Assembly (NCBI GenBank): GCA_024516155.1 | Contig: JAJJXM010000133.1 | Location: 1 to 46,147 of the forward strand | Source: Pyronema omphalodes | Lineage: Eukaryota; Ascomycota; Pezizomycetes; Pezizales; Pyronemataceae | Length of the DNA: 46,147 nucleotides | Reading direction: 5' to 3' | Shown: positions 1-9,687 of the stretch, in pieces | Layout of the letters: the number at the start of each line of letters is the position of its first letter | How positions within the stretch are numbered: the stretch's first letter is position 1 | Translations under genes and position numbers: made by a program | The notes under the pieces: generated by a model | What the model was told of the DNA's origin: nothing | Database searches by the model: none | The model's input: only the letters and a program-made list of their open reading frames with translations

Positions 1-409
1 CCCTTCCTCGCATTCCTGGGAACCCGACTTCTATCATGGTCTACTACCCTCATACGTTCGGTTACTCGTACGGATAGTTTTTCAATTCCCCAAAACTCTA
101 ATCCAGCAAGCCACAGACTGATCATACATAACGCCATATGCAAGAATCCAGGTCCTTCCCACTCACTCTTTTTCAACGTCTGCACTGAGGTGATCAATAT
201 AACGGAGATTTATTCGTTGACTCATGTACATGCCGTGGGTATCATCCATCAACCATCGCCCTCTAATAATGATTCTTCATCTCAAATTCCAACCCAAAAT
301 CACCATTGCAACACCCTGCAACGCCATGGCGCCTACTTGTACCAACGCCGGTAATGCCATCTAACAATTCGCTACCCAGTGACTCCGTATTGTGTAAGTA
401 CTAGATTGT

Positions 410-856
410 TCACATCGTTCCATAACTTACAGGCTCCTGGCAAAACTCTACCTCGCCGTCCAAGCCGAACCTTTGCCCAACTTTCCCACCATGAATACAG
501 CAGCCGCCACCATGCATAGACATTCCAGGTAGCGGTGTTCCATTTGTCGTCGCCGGTAATCCCGCCTCGACATCCACGTTGTTAGCATCGACATGGACCG
601 GGGTAGAAACAACCGGTCTTCCATGTTGTGGTGTTGATATTTGGTTGTGACTATGGTTAGGGTGACCTGTAGTACCTGATGTTGATGGAGTCGACGGTGT
701 GATATGAGACATGCCCGGTTGCGAGTGCGGGCGCCGGGTCATGTAAGCGATAAGTGGGCCGATTGAGATGCACCCGATGATGGGGATAAAGACTAAAAAC
801 ATTGCCAGGGGCCAGAGTTCCGGATCGTACTCATTAGGAGCTTCGAAGCTTACGTG
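410..856 (-). CDS. 3' portion of a small single-pass membrane protein gene (unidentified, probably multi-exon)
   Basis: I do not recognise this protein. The minus frame from 856 down to the TGA at 410-412 reads an acidic, aromatic stretch (EAPNEYDPELWPLA), then one hydrophobic segment (MFLVFIPIIGCISIGPLIAY), then a basic stop-transfer TRR and a Ser/Thr/Pro/His-rich tail with a GGGCC Cys pair. That suggests a type III or signal-anchored membrane protein. The frame is closed upstream by a TAG, but that TAG lies in a good intron 3' site (TTAG at 857-860, with a CTGAC branch-like sequence 10-14 nt before it). A donor about 56 nt upstream (GTATCA) would fit. Near the 3' end, a canonical GTAAGT donor (425-430) and a TTAG acceptor (361-364) would replace the last residues with an alternative exon ending at 277. 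The first exon and true start were not found. The S/T/P-rich tail is low complexity, so family assignment is not possible. Confidence 0.42.
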   Translation of the reverse strand, partial: HVSFEAPNEYDPELWPLAMFLVFIPIIGCISIGPLIAYMTRRPHSQPGMSHITPSTPSTSGTTGHPNHSHNQISTPQHGRPVVSTPVHVDANNVDVEAGLPATTNGTPLPGMSMHGGGCCIHGGKVGQRFGLDGEVEFCQEPVSYGTM

Positions 857-1444
857 CTAAGTTCAGGTCAGCCGTGATGTGAATGAGAAGGGTTTGTTCT
901 GCGTTGTGATACCATTAGGGATGTCTGGATGAATATATTACACGCCGTGAACGGATATTTGTGGATGATGAGTGGTGAGGATAATTGAAAGGTGCTGTGG
1001 TGTAATGTGGAGATTCGCTGTAGTGGTACGTAGCGATGGGTAAGTGTCGGACAAAAAGCTTTCAACGTGGTTGCCCGAGATGGATGAATACTGTTGGTCT
1101 TCCACCTGTGACGGATCAGAAAGGCACGCAACGGGCTACAACAACACGGAGTTACTGGAAACTTGTGAATTGTATGGTGTTCAGATTGCATGTGTACATT
1201 ACAGTTCGAATGTAAATACATATCCGTATCACCTCATATGCCATGTCATGAACTCTCCGATCCACAGAGACATTCTCAAAAAACAAGTAATCATCTCATA
1301 ATAATAACGCCGCATAACTCCCTATCCGCGAACATTCACCTAGCATTTGCACAAACTGTCTGGAAAACAAAAAAATCGGTCGAGTCAATAGTCCAACGCG
1401 GTGGTTGACATACTCAATCGTCATTACAGTTGTGCGAGTCCCGC

Positions 1445-1759
1445 TCAATACGCAACCTGAATTTGTGTAACCGGAGTGTACTGGCCAGTAGCAGTGGACC
1501 AGACGTAAAGAGGCCTAGCAACTCTAATGTCCGGAAGGTCTTGTTGATTCATGGTAGAGGGATAAAACTTCCAGTGTTCGAATGGGTGTTGAAGAGTGGG
1601 GGCACACCGATACACGAGATAGTCGTTCGTTGCAGCCGGAGCCGGAGCCATGGGCATTGCTGGCATAGGCGGCATAGGCGGCATCTGCTGGAAGACTGGA
1701 ATCATTCCGGCAGCAAAGGTCGGAGCAGGCGGGGCAGAGGGGGTAATGATGAGAGGCAT
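1445..1759 (-). CDS. Hypothetical Pro/Met/Ala-rich small protein
   Basis: This is a 104-residue open frame from ATG at 1759 to TGA at 1445. The first half is rich in Pro, Met and Ala (repeated MPPMPPMPAMPMAPAPA-like run, about residues 25-43). The second half is of normal composition (YLVYRCAPTLQHPFEHWKFY, then a hydrophilic tail ending TQIQVAY). Codon use looks more gene-like than in surrounding DNA, and the mixed composition of the C-terminal half argues against pure low complexity. No domain is recognised. It lies upstream of, and on the same strand as, the membrane-protein segment at 410-856, so it could be an upstream exon of that gene. I could not find a convincing donor to join them, so it is listed separately. 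It could also be spurious. Confidence 0.33.
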   Translation of the reverse strand: MPLIITPSAPPAPTFAAGMIPVFQQMPPMPPMPAMPMAPAPAATNDYLVYRCAPTLQHPFEHWKFYPSTMNQQDLPDIRVARPLYVWSTATGQYTPVTQIQVAY

Positions 1760-4560
1760 TGCGTTTGGAAATAGGTGAGCCAGGGTGGGCTATTTGCTTG
1801 GAGATTGGAATTTACGAGAGAGATGGAGGTGGAGCAGTATTTCGTGAGGTGTTTCGAGGGAAGAGGGAAGGAAGGGCGAAGAAGGGGTTTGTATGCTGAA
1901 GCTAGACGATGCCCTATCTGTGTAAGAGGGTTATCGTTATCTTGCGTCACAGATAACGCAGTCACGAGATACTGCTGTCGGCGATAAGGAATTCTAGATC
2001 CGCACTACGCATTCTTATGGACATCTTCGCCGTGCGGATACTATAGGAGGGAAGCACGTGGGTGGAAGGTCGGCTATCGCGGGAGTGAGATCCAGCATCG
2101 TGAGTTGTGGAGGGGTAAAGCTGTTTCGATATTCAAGGAAGAGATGGCTGAGAGATGGCTGAGTCAAATACCTTACATAATCATTCCGTAATTACAGCCT
2201 GTTTGATATGGATACTTAATCGTTGCTGTCGTGATGTCCGTCGAGTTGAATTGTTCAGAAGATGCTGTGAACCGCCGCAATTTTGAATTGGGACATCGCA
2301 GTCACAATTTGTGACGTGGTAAGAAGTTGCTGGCCAGGAAACAAACGCGTGGATCTGGCAGAAACATCAGAGTTCCTGGGTACAATTATTGATTTTGACC
2401 TGGCCATGACTATCACACCATATGCTTTTCCACGGATGCATAATCGCTTCATGTCTCTTCCGTGTGCAGTTGCACACGCTGGTAGCGACTGTCATTATCG
2501 ATGTGTCGCGTTTATGCACTGCAAAGGGCCAAATCCGTACTTCCGCTGCCCGCAGCGTCTATGCCTTATTGGACACCGTAAAAGCTTAGAGCCGTCCGTC
2601 CTCTGCGACATCAACGAGATTTTTCACGTGATCCGTCATCACGGCTAACTGCATTTTGCAGCCCCAACCCTGTATGAGTGGCACTTTTATTTCACCGAAA
2701 CTTCGGGGAATCAACCAAACTACTCACAGAATCCCATTCATGGAAGCGAAACTTAAAATTCTCTCATGTTTCATGGTTTAAGTACAGCATATAAATATGA
2801 ATCTGAGCAAGAGTGTTTATCATGGGTCTTCCCAACACAAAGGTTAGACCACAATCACTTGGGGCACGTAGAACTAGAGCAACCCGTGGAAAGCAGCAAA
2901 GTTGGAGAGAAGCCGTAATTATTAGCGGCGGCATTTCGATATTGAGTCTACTCAGTATTGAATCGATGGTTGACGAGAATGTGCACTTGAGACTAGTAAG
3001 TAACAGACGTGACAGACCGAACTATGGGGAAAGTAGAAATGTCTTCAGCTATAGCAAAAGATATATTACATCCATGCACTAGTTTATCGTCTTTCGAGGC
3101 GTTTAGCCTTCTTGATTATTTTTCGTGGAAAGCGATATCATAATTTGATGTAACGGAGGAATAGAGTATCAGCGGGTATCCAGTGTCTGGAAGTGCTTGT
3201 CGACATCCGCAAGACGCCGGTAGCGGGACGAGAGGCTGTTTTGTATAGTCTTAAACTCCACATGAACGAGAGACACTTTTCAATGTGCATTATTGCGTAG
3301 GTGGCTAACGGAATTATGTGGCGCAGCTCGATTTCCGGTGAGATGTTTCGTTTGTTTTGAATAAGGGGGAATGAGGTGAACTTTAAGTAGAAAGCTTTGA
3401 GACATCTTTTATGTATAAGACAGTGAACACCCCTGGAAAATATACGGAAGCCACGTGTATGAAGTGCACACCAAGGGATCCCTGAATGGCTATTCTATAG
3501 CAACTGTCGAATACGGGAGCGTTCGGGATCACCATACTATTGCTATTGGTTGCTTCAAATCGCTATATGGCTTGCAATAAGGGTTCCGGTGCCGGAGAGG
3601 GGCTTTGTCGGTTGATTGATTGATTGTTGGAATGGGAGAGTAAGGACCGGCCGGGCTGCAATACCGTACCATGTAGAGACGGAATAGTACGCGTAAAGAA
3701 TTTCCGTAGCTGTTGGAGTATAAGTAAAACAGAGAGAAACTCCGGTGATTATGTTAAGGCTTGTGGAATTCCTCCTCTGCTGACAATGTCATCTCAAATC
3801 CACAGTATGGGTATGCGCTTAGTTTTTCTCTGAATGGCCTTGAAGAAAAACATCGTCCTTGCAAGGGATTTGGATTCGGTAGGAACCATTGATTTCGATG
3901 TGGGGGGCTGCTTCTCGGGATATCATGGTGACGACGATTACGAGCCTAAGCAGTTTTCAGGATCAATTAGATTATATTGTACTCCAGAAGAACTATGTAT
4001 GATATCACTCTTACATTGAGACACGCGTTGGTTGAAGTAAAGCTCGGTACTGAGTGTTCATGCAAAACCCACCAATTTGACATTGCCGGCGAAATCTGGC
4101 GGCACAGTTATGGATTATGGCGTAAGAAAGCGACACAACCATGTCACATGGGCCATTGTGACGTTCCGGAAGCGTTGGATAATGACCGGCGCTCGCAGAG
4201 TCCTACGGATATCCGTGTTGCAGTATGCTTTTTCGACAATCCATGGCCGGAGGCAGAGTTAGGAGACAGCGTTATGTGAGTCTTTTGATGCTGTGACAGA
4301 CGTTGATCCCGCCTCCGCAACCGCTGATTGCCAAGGCTTCTTGGCCGCCACACGCGTGAACCGTGACGCGCCGCAACTGCCGTGAACAACCTGCTACTGT
4401 TTCCCTCCCACTCTACCCCAACTCAAACTGCACCTCCACCTTCCTCATACCAAACCACTGCGATTACCGAATGATTGAACCTATGATTATGCTACGATAT
4501 GATGACTGTAGAATACCAGAAACCGTCGAATTACTGTATTATAAGCCTCTCACATCGTCC
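1760..4560. other. Gene-poor intergenic DNA
   Basis: No supportable gene was found. The open frames here (up to about 120 codons) have no recognisable domains, no intron signals that extend them, and amino-acid compositions typical of random translation. A TATAAAT at about 2791 sits too close to the following ATG (2822) to be convincing. No tandem repeat of note was seen. Confidence 0.5.
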
Positions 4561-4632
4561 GGGGGTGTGGTTTAGTGGTATAATTCCTCTTTAGCATAGA
4601 GGCGGTCCGGCGTTCGATTCGCCGCTCCTCCA
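4561..4632 (+). tRNA. tRNA-Ala (anticodon AGC)
   Basis: This is a 72-nt cloverleaf without intron. The acceptor 5' strand GGGGGTG faces CTCCTCC, with discriminator A at 4632. The anticodon stem CCTCT/AGAGG is perfect and closes the loop TTAGCAT, giving anticodon AGC. The T arm CGGCG-TTCGATT-CGCCG is perfect. The D arm starts GTTTAGTGGTA, a typical A box. AGC is the major alanine anticodon in eukaryotic nuclei, where A34 is normally edited to inosine. One acceptor pair is broken: T6 faces T67 where fungal tRNA-Ala usually has T-A. The gene may therefore be a slightly decayed copy, although the internal promoter boxes look intact. A short T run (TTTTT at 4636-4640) follows and would serve as the pol III terminator. 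No CCA is encoded, as expected. Confidence 0.9.
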
Positions 4633-6258
4633 TTCTTTTTACCGCGAGACCCGCAACCTACAGTTCCAGACCAACCTTTTTGCTTCTCTCGCTTGTTGCG
4701 AGGAACGCAATAGAAATGTCCTCGGTGATTGCTTTACGCGTGGCGTCCTCATGTCGATCATACCTAACAACAGCACAATCATTAATTCAATGGTTCTTTT
4801 TGGCCAAAAGTAAAGAATTAACAGCCATCATAGCCAATTTACCCGTTATTCATCATATCAAATTCCATGCTTTACGAAGTCGTCTTGGTATTCCCTGGGG
4901 AAGACAGTACATATGTGTGTAGCCGCGGTGATACAACAGAGCGCCGGACTGGCCCTTGTATCGGAGTACATTGGCGCAGTGATCGTTTAGCAGGCCACGA
5001 TTTCAGAGTGCAAATTAACCTTTTCAGAAAGTTACACGAACTTCACAAACGCGTTCTACACGACACTGCTCACATTTCAACATTTCAGCAGGGGTTTCCA
5101 TCTCCTGTATAATCATCAATAAACTCTAAGTATTCCAAGTGTGAGAATCACATGATACGTGACTGCGGAATGACTTTCGATTACGTATTGGTAATACCCT
5201 CAGGTGCGAGTTGTGTTTTGGTACGTCGACAGGAAACTCCACACCCTGGAAACGTCGGCGATCGGTAACCAAACTACTCTATATTCGGCGATATTGCGAC
5301 CGCCAGGTTCATGTAGCTGCTGACCTCAGGCGATATTGCTTTTCGGGTATCATCGGCGTTCAATCCGTTATGCACGAACAATGCAGTGAGGCGAGTCAAC
5401 TTATGGTATTATTGCGCCAGGGCGTCCGTACGGCTGCGTGACCGACAGGCTGACGGCGACACTCGGTTCCACCAGATCCTCTGCTGTCATCCGGATCAGC
5501 GTAAAACTTAAAATGTTCTGTTAGAGCTTCCTCTGGTCCTGTATGTATTTTTCCAGCTATCCCACTCTAGGATACTCGTTGACATTACCATGAATCATGA
5601 AAATACTCAGCTCATTTTCTGGTACGCCACGCGGAGCATTCTATTTCGCCCGCATTCTGGGTTGTCATTCTTGTTGGATTCAATAACCATCGGTTAAACT
5701 ATGTACAATGCATACCGCACGGACACAAACGACCGTCTAATTTATATTTCTTGGTTTTAGGTAATGCCGTAGGAGAAACACACAACCTAATTCCAATCCT
5801 GACAGCACGACATTCCTTCCCGAGATGTCGAGGTTGCGGGTACGAAATGCAATATCTAGAGCGGGTACTATGCGGGCGTTTTCCAGGCTCATTATTGGCA
5901 AGGTAGAATAACCGGCAGTAACAATGTCCTACAACGGGATATAGCAGTGCCTAGGCACCGTTAAAGCTGTGAGGATCATAATCAGCTACATTGAGCACCG
6001 GACAAGGAAGAAACAAACAAGCAACATCGACGACAAGCCATTGTGGTACATATGAAACACAGATCCAAGGAATTCCAAGACATCATAAGAGGTGCCAAAC
6101 GCCGTTGAAATGCACAAAATCATCATGCGGTTGTACTTTCAGTGCTGAATAGAATGTGCATTTAGTCACTGAGCGGCCGCCGAGCAATGGAAAAAGCTGG
6201 TTTAAAACCACACTGAAATCCCGGTTCTAGAAGTATTTCCTCATCATCCACCACCAAC
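4633..6258. other. Gene-poor intergenic DNA downstream of tRNA-Ala
   Basis: Only short open frames (80 codons or fewer) were seen, with no recognisable product. The last 40 bases before the F-box-like gene are a pyrimidine/CA-rich leader (CATCATCCACCACCAAC) typical of fungal 5' UTRs. Confidence 0.5.
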
Positions 6259-6708
6259 ATGACACAAAGTTACCTACAACGCCTACCGAACGAGATTCTT
6301 CTTGAAATTATCTCAAATATAGTTACCAGTCACTCTAGTTTGATATCATCCCGACCTGCTGCCTCTTCCAATGCCTCATCCGAAGTCGTAGTATGGCTTA
6401 CCCTCGGCAAGAGCGGCCCTATCACCTGTACATCCTGCTGCAGAACCATCAGTACAATGTACATACCCTTTGTCATCAACCAGAATTCCCCTTCCATTCG
6501 CGCACTTTCCAAATCTAGTTCTTTGTTTGCAGCATTGTGCGAGCAGCATCCATCTTCGGAGGTTCGTGAAGCATATCTCTGCGAAAAAGCTATTGCGGAA
6601 AAACAGCATCTAGCGGATAGACTCGTTCAGGCTGGTTGTCGACGTTACTGTGGCAAATGTTATGCTGGAGCTTGCAAAGGAATGGGCCGGCGTGAATTGA
6701 AGATCTAA
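6259..6708 (+). CDS. Small F-box-like protein (hypothetical)
   Basis: This is a 149-residue frame, ATG at 6259, TAA at 6706-6708. The N-terminus reads YLQRLPNEILLEIISNIVT (about residues 5-23), matching the F-box opening pattern LPxEILxxIxxxL. F-box proteins recruit substrates to SCF ubiquitin ligases through Skp1. The rest of a roughly 45-residue F-box is poorly matched: after the first helix comes a Ser/Ala-rich insertion, then RALSKSSSLFAALCEQH, which resembles the second F-box half. The C-terminus carries a small Cys cluster (CRRYCGKCYAGACKGMG). No leucine-rich repeats or WD repeats follow, so it is either a short fungal F-box protein or a truncated one. The ATG has a good fungal context (CACCAACATGAC). 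The assignment rests on the N-terminal motif only. Confidence 0.5.
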   Translation: MTQSYLQRLPNEILLEIISNIVTSHSSLISSRPAASSNASSEVVVWLTLGKSGPITCTSCCRTISTMYIPFVINQNSPSIRALSKSSSLFAALCEQHPSSEVREAYLCEKAIAEKQHLADRLVQAGCRRYCGKCYAGACKGMGRRELKI

Positions 6709-7678
6709 TTAACAGACGGTGGATGTGGGAGGTAGTGGAGAATGGATGCATGGGCCATGGCCTACACATCAAGTTGGCAAGACGATTGGGAGATTGCATT
6801 GCAGGCTTTGACTGGATCTGGTTCCAGAAATATTTTGGCCGTCGTTTGGGTTTTTAAAACGTTTAATGGTCATAGCAAATGTTGATACTCGATAAGCGAG
6901 GGAGGAGGGAGGCACGGAGGAGAAGAAATGGACGAGTGACTGCCGATGCTTGGCAAGGTGTCTAGGCCTTACGGATCACTGCGGTTTGTCACAGGTACAT
7001 AAATAAAATAAGTATCCGCTACCATACTTGATCGTAGTATACAATGGCAAAATATTTTCTTGTTCATTCATTACACACTGAGGTCAAAGTCCAGGCAAGG
7101 AACTGGCATTAGAGATTGGCAGATTGATCATTGCAGACATATTTCAGTCGTATATCTGTGAAGTTCTGGGAAATGTGGTACATTGAGGTTTGTCAACTTG
7201 AACCTGGGCTTATGAAAGCAGTATATAATAACTACACTGTGCTGATTTCATTAGCAACAACAGTACTAAGTGATACCATTAGAAGCTGCACGCAGAGTCA
7301 AAGATGACTCCGCAGTTTAAATGAATATTTGAGTGGCTCGGAATTTCGATGATAGAGCAGCCGCATCTTCTTTTGGAAATTCGGCATAAACTTTAAAACC
7401 GATCATCATAAAAACCTAGAATCAAAAAAAATATTTCCTTAGATGGGGTTACACCGCCGGTCTTGCCCGTACATGTTTTAATGAGACAATTTCCCATAAT
7501 TCTGACACTTTCTCATAATGTGAAAGCACATTAATCATAGGATTCAAATCATATGAACTTCAGTAAAATTTTTCGAATGCTCACGACATCGCATTAAATA
7601 AAACAAACAAACTTTTATTACTCCAACCGATCTGTCTTACATATGTCGCCAATCCTCCTGTAAGTATCATTTCGCTTC
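6709..7678. other. Intergenic region between F-box-like gene and 416-residue gene
   Basis: This is the convergent 3' flank of the F-box-like gene (+) and the 416-codon gene (-). It is AT-rich with no supportable frame. No repeat was recognised. Confidence 0.5.
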
Positions 7679-8929
7679 TTACCTTTCAAACCGCACTGGA
7701 GCGTTTGCCCTATGCCATACCTCAAAGTAGGATTTTTTAAGTAGAAAGTGACTGCGCTCCTTGGTCAACACACCCCAGTAGGTGTTTTGCTGCTTCCTGA
7801 GAATTTCCTTCCAGTTCCCTGCCGTTGGCCCGCTTTGGAAAAGAATATCGCAAATATCATCCAGAATGTCGTCCAACTCCTTGAATGTAAGATCCACCCA
7901 CTGCTTCTCATCCTCGACTGGTTGATTCTCAAGGCAGTCCCACATGGAACAGCAAGAATTGAGATCTACGTGCTCTTCAAGTTTGGGATGATCCGGAAAC
8001 CAACCCCACATCTGCGTGACGCGGGTGGAATAGTTCATGACCATCGACATGAAGTTAGTGAGATGAGCGAATTTTTGAGCGCTGCCGGTATACCGGTTCT
8101 TCCAGCCTGGTATATTTTTTGCGTCGTCGTTGGCGAAATATAAGGCTTCGTTGGTTGCAGCGTAAGGGACTACAGCGGGTGCCGAGATCCCCGTGTAGCC
8201 TTTGTACTTCTTCAAAATGGAACTGCAGATCTGCTGGTGACGCTTCGAAAGATCTCTATTCCACGCCTTCAAACGTGACTCTGCGTAGACCGGCAGGAAT
8301 TCCATGTTCGGAGTGGGTGCAAGACCTGGGAATCTGTCGGATTCATCCCGTGGTGGATTTGTTCGCAATACGTGGTTCGGGCCTAGAATCTGGGTCCAGG
8401 TTTGATTGTAGAGAGCGGTGCCCATGTGACCTACGGGGAGAATGATGTCCTCGATTTGGGAGAGTAGATGTGGTAGTACTACCAAAGCATCGTCAAACCA
8501 ACCTTCCGGACGTTCAGAAATAGGTTTCTCGGTGTGTTCGTCGCATGGGAAAAAGGTTTTCCACATCATTGCATACGTAGTAAGCTGAACGTGAATGGCA
8601 AGTCTAGGGTCGTCCTGGTATTTCGAATGTAATAACATGACACGACCGATGTAGGAGTGAACCTTTCGCATATAGTGGGCCATGTATGTCGTCCAGATCG
8701 CGTCAGGATAGGCGTCTGCGATATTCTGAGGGATCTTGCCATCACTGTCGACCGGGATTTTGTCCCAAATGATGAACATCTCGATTTGTTTTCGTATCTG
8801 CATTTTGATAAAATCGTCGAGACGCTGATCTGAAGACATGAATGGCGATGATGAAATTGTAAATTCGATGAGCTCGGGAGATGTAGTTTTCTGAAAGATT
8901 TTGCTGAGGAAAGGCGCGCACCCAGCCAT
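7679..8929 (-). CDS. Hypothetical protein with internally duplicated Trp-rich module
   Basis: This is an uninterrupted 416-codon frame, ATG at 8927-8929 to TAA at 7679-7681. No known domain was recognised, and there is no signal peptide or transmembrane segment. The protein is rich in Trp, Met and Asp/Glu and looks soluble and helical. Two regions align with each other without gaps: residues 91-126 (YIGRV...DDPRLAIHVQL...MMW) and 298-333 (YSTRV...DHPKLEEHVDL...SMW), sharing 11 of 36 identities including Y, RV, D, P, L, HV, L and MW. A second matching block follows each: 144-164 starting WFDD and 344-364 starting WVDL, both continuing L..L..I.DI. This is an internal duplication of a module of about 75 residues. 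The next gene upstream (9190-9687, same strand) has a similar FPEYPGL motif. The stop overlaps a donor-like AG|GTAAGA, but the nearest acceptor is only 25 nt away. Function unknown. Confidence 0.82.
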   Translation of the reverse strand: MAGCAPFLSKIFQKTTSPELIEFTISSSPFMSSDQRLDDFIKMQIRKQIEMFIIWDKIPVDSDGKIPQNIADAYPDAIWTTYMAHYMRKVHSYIGRVMLLHSKYQDDPRLAIHVQLTTYAMMWKTFFPCDEHTEKPISERPEGWFDDALVVLPHLLSQIEDIILPVGHMGTALYNQTWTQILGPNHVLRTNPPRDESDRFPGLAPTPNMEFLPVYAESRLKAWNRDLSKRHQQICSSILKKYKGYTGISAPAVVPYAATNEALYFANDDAKNIPGWKNRYTGSAQKFAHLTNFMSMVMNYSTRVTQMWGWFPDHPKLEEHVDLNSCCSMWDCLENQPVEDEKQWVDLTFKELDDILDDICDILFQSGPTAGNWKEILRKQQNTYWGVLTKERSHFLLKKSYFEVWHRANAPVRFER

Positions 8930-9189
8930 GTTGGGCGTGATGTTTAGATGTGCTTGTCAATAGGTCAAGGAACCGCTGGATAAAAGTTCTTAAGCCTGAC
9001 GGCATAGTGTTTAACTTGACACAAATCTATTGTTATCTATAACTATGCAAATACAAAGTGTCACAAACGACCCCCTACCCCCCTCCAATAATACGGCTTT
9101 ATAAATGAAATCTGTTACTACTGCGCAAAATGAAATAAAACAAAAAAACAATTCCAGGCAGGTCAACGTCATCCCCAATGATATAACAG

Positions 9190-9687
9190 TTAGAGGTTAT
9201 AACTGGATTCGTCATATACCTCTTCTCCCTCCTCTTCCATGGGTGCATGGGTACCTTCGTCTACGGCTGTGTGGTCAAATGAATCCTTCTCTTGGACCAA
9301 CTTCTGTAAATCCCAAATATCCAATGCATGGTACCAAGTCGACATTATAGCAGCTTGCTCCGCCCGTAATACATGGGAATATTGGTCACATGGACCACTC
9401 GTAATTTGAGAAAGCTGTTTGAAATCATCCTGCAGCCCAGGGTATTCAGGAAATGCCGCATAAAGGTCTTCTAGCTTTTTTGCCCAAAGACCAACTTCTT
9501 CGATATGTTGATTCAGACGCTTGTGTGCTTGCTCGTGCTCAAATGGTGATGTCGTGGCGAGTGTCGGGGAGTTGAAATTTCGATCATGGCGACAACTCTG
9601 AATTACTTCGACTAGAGGTTGAAGTCGCGCGATTGCAGGTACGTCTGCGGTGTTTTGTTCGTCGATTGGATTGGGGATAGGGATCAT
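9190..9687 (-). CDS. Hypothetical protein, possibly related to the adjacent 416-residue protein
   Basis: This is a 165-codon frame, ATG at 9685-9687, stop at 9190-9192. No known domain, signal peptide or membrane segment is visible. A central helical part (residues about 50-133) contains LWAKKLEDLYAAFPEYPGLQ, followed by Trp-containing helices (STWYHALDIWDLQKLVQE). The FPEYPGLQDDFKQL core resembles FPDHPKLEEHVDL in the second repeat of the neighbouring protein. The C-terminus is very acidic (MEEEGEEVYDE, about 150-160). It lies 260 bp upstream of the 416-codon gene on the same strand, so the two may be tandem relatives, one of them shortened. An intron upstream or a longer N-terminus cannot be excluded. 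Function unknown. Confidence 0.63.
   Translation of the reverse strand: MIPIPNPIDEQNTADVPAIARLQPLVEVIQSCRHDRNFNSPTLATTSPFEHEQAHKRLNQHIEEVGLWAKKLEDLYAAFPEYPGLQDDFKQLSQITSGPCDQYSHVLRAEQAAIMSTWYHALDIWDLQKLVQEKDSFDHTAVDEGTHAPMEEEGEEVYDESSYNL

Noticed and set aside
2813..3082. 85-89 codon plus frame preceded by TATAAAT
   Set aside because: The TATA-like element is only about 30 bases before the ATG, leaving no leader. No domain was found and composition is random-like.
7620..7685. Intron at the 3' end of the 416-codon gene (AG|GTAAGA donor at the stop codon)
   Set aside because: The only nearby acceptor (TTACAG) gives a 25-nt intron, far below the 48-51 nt seen in this window.
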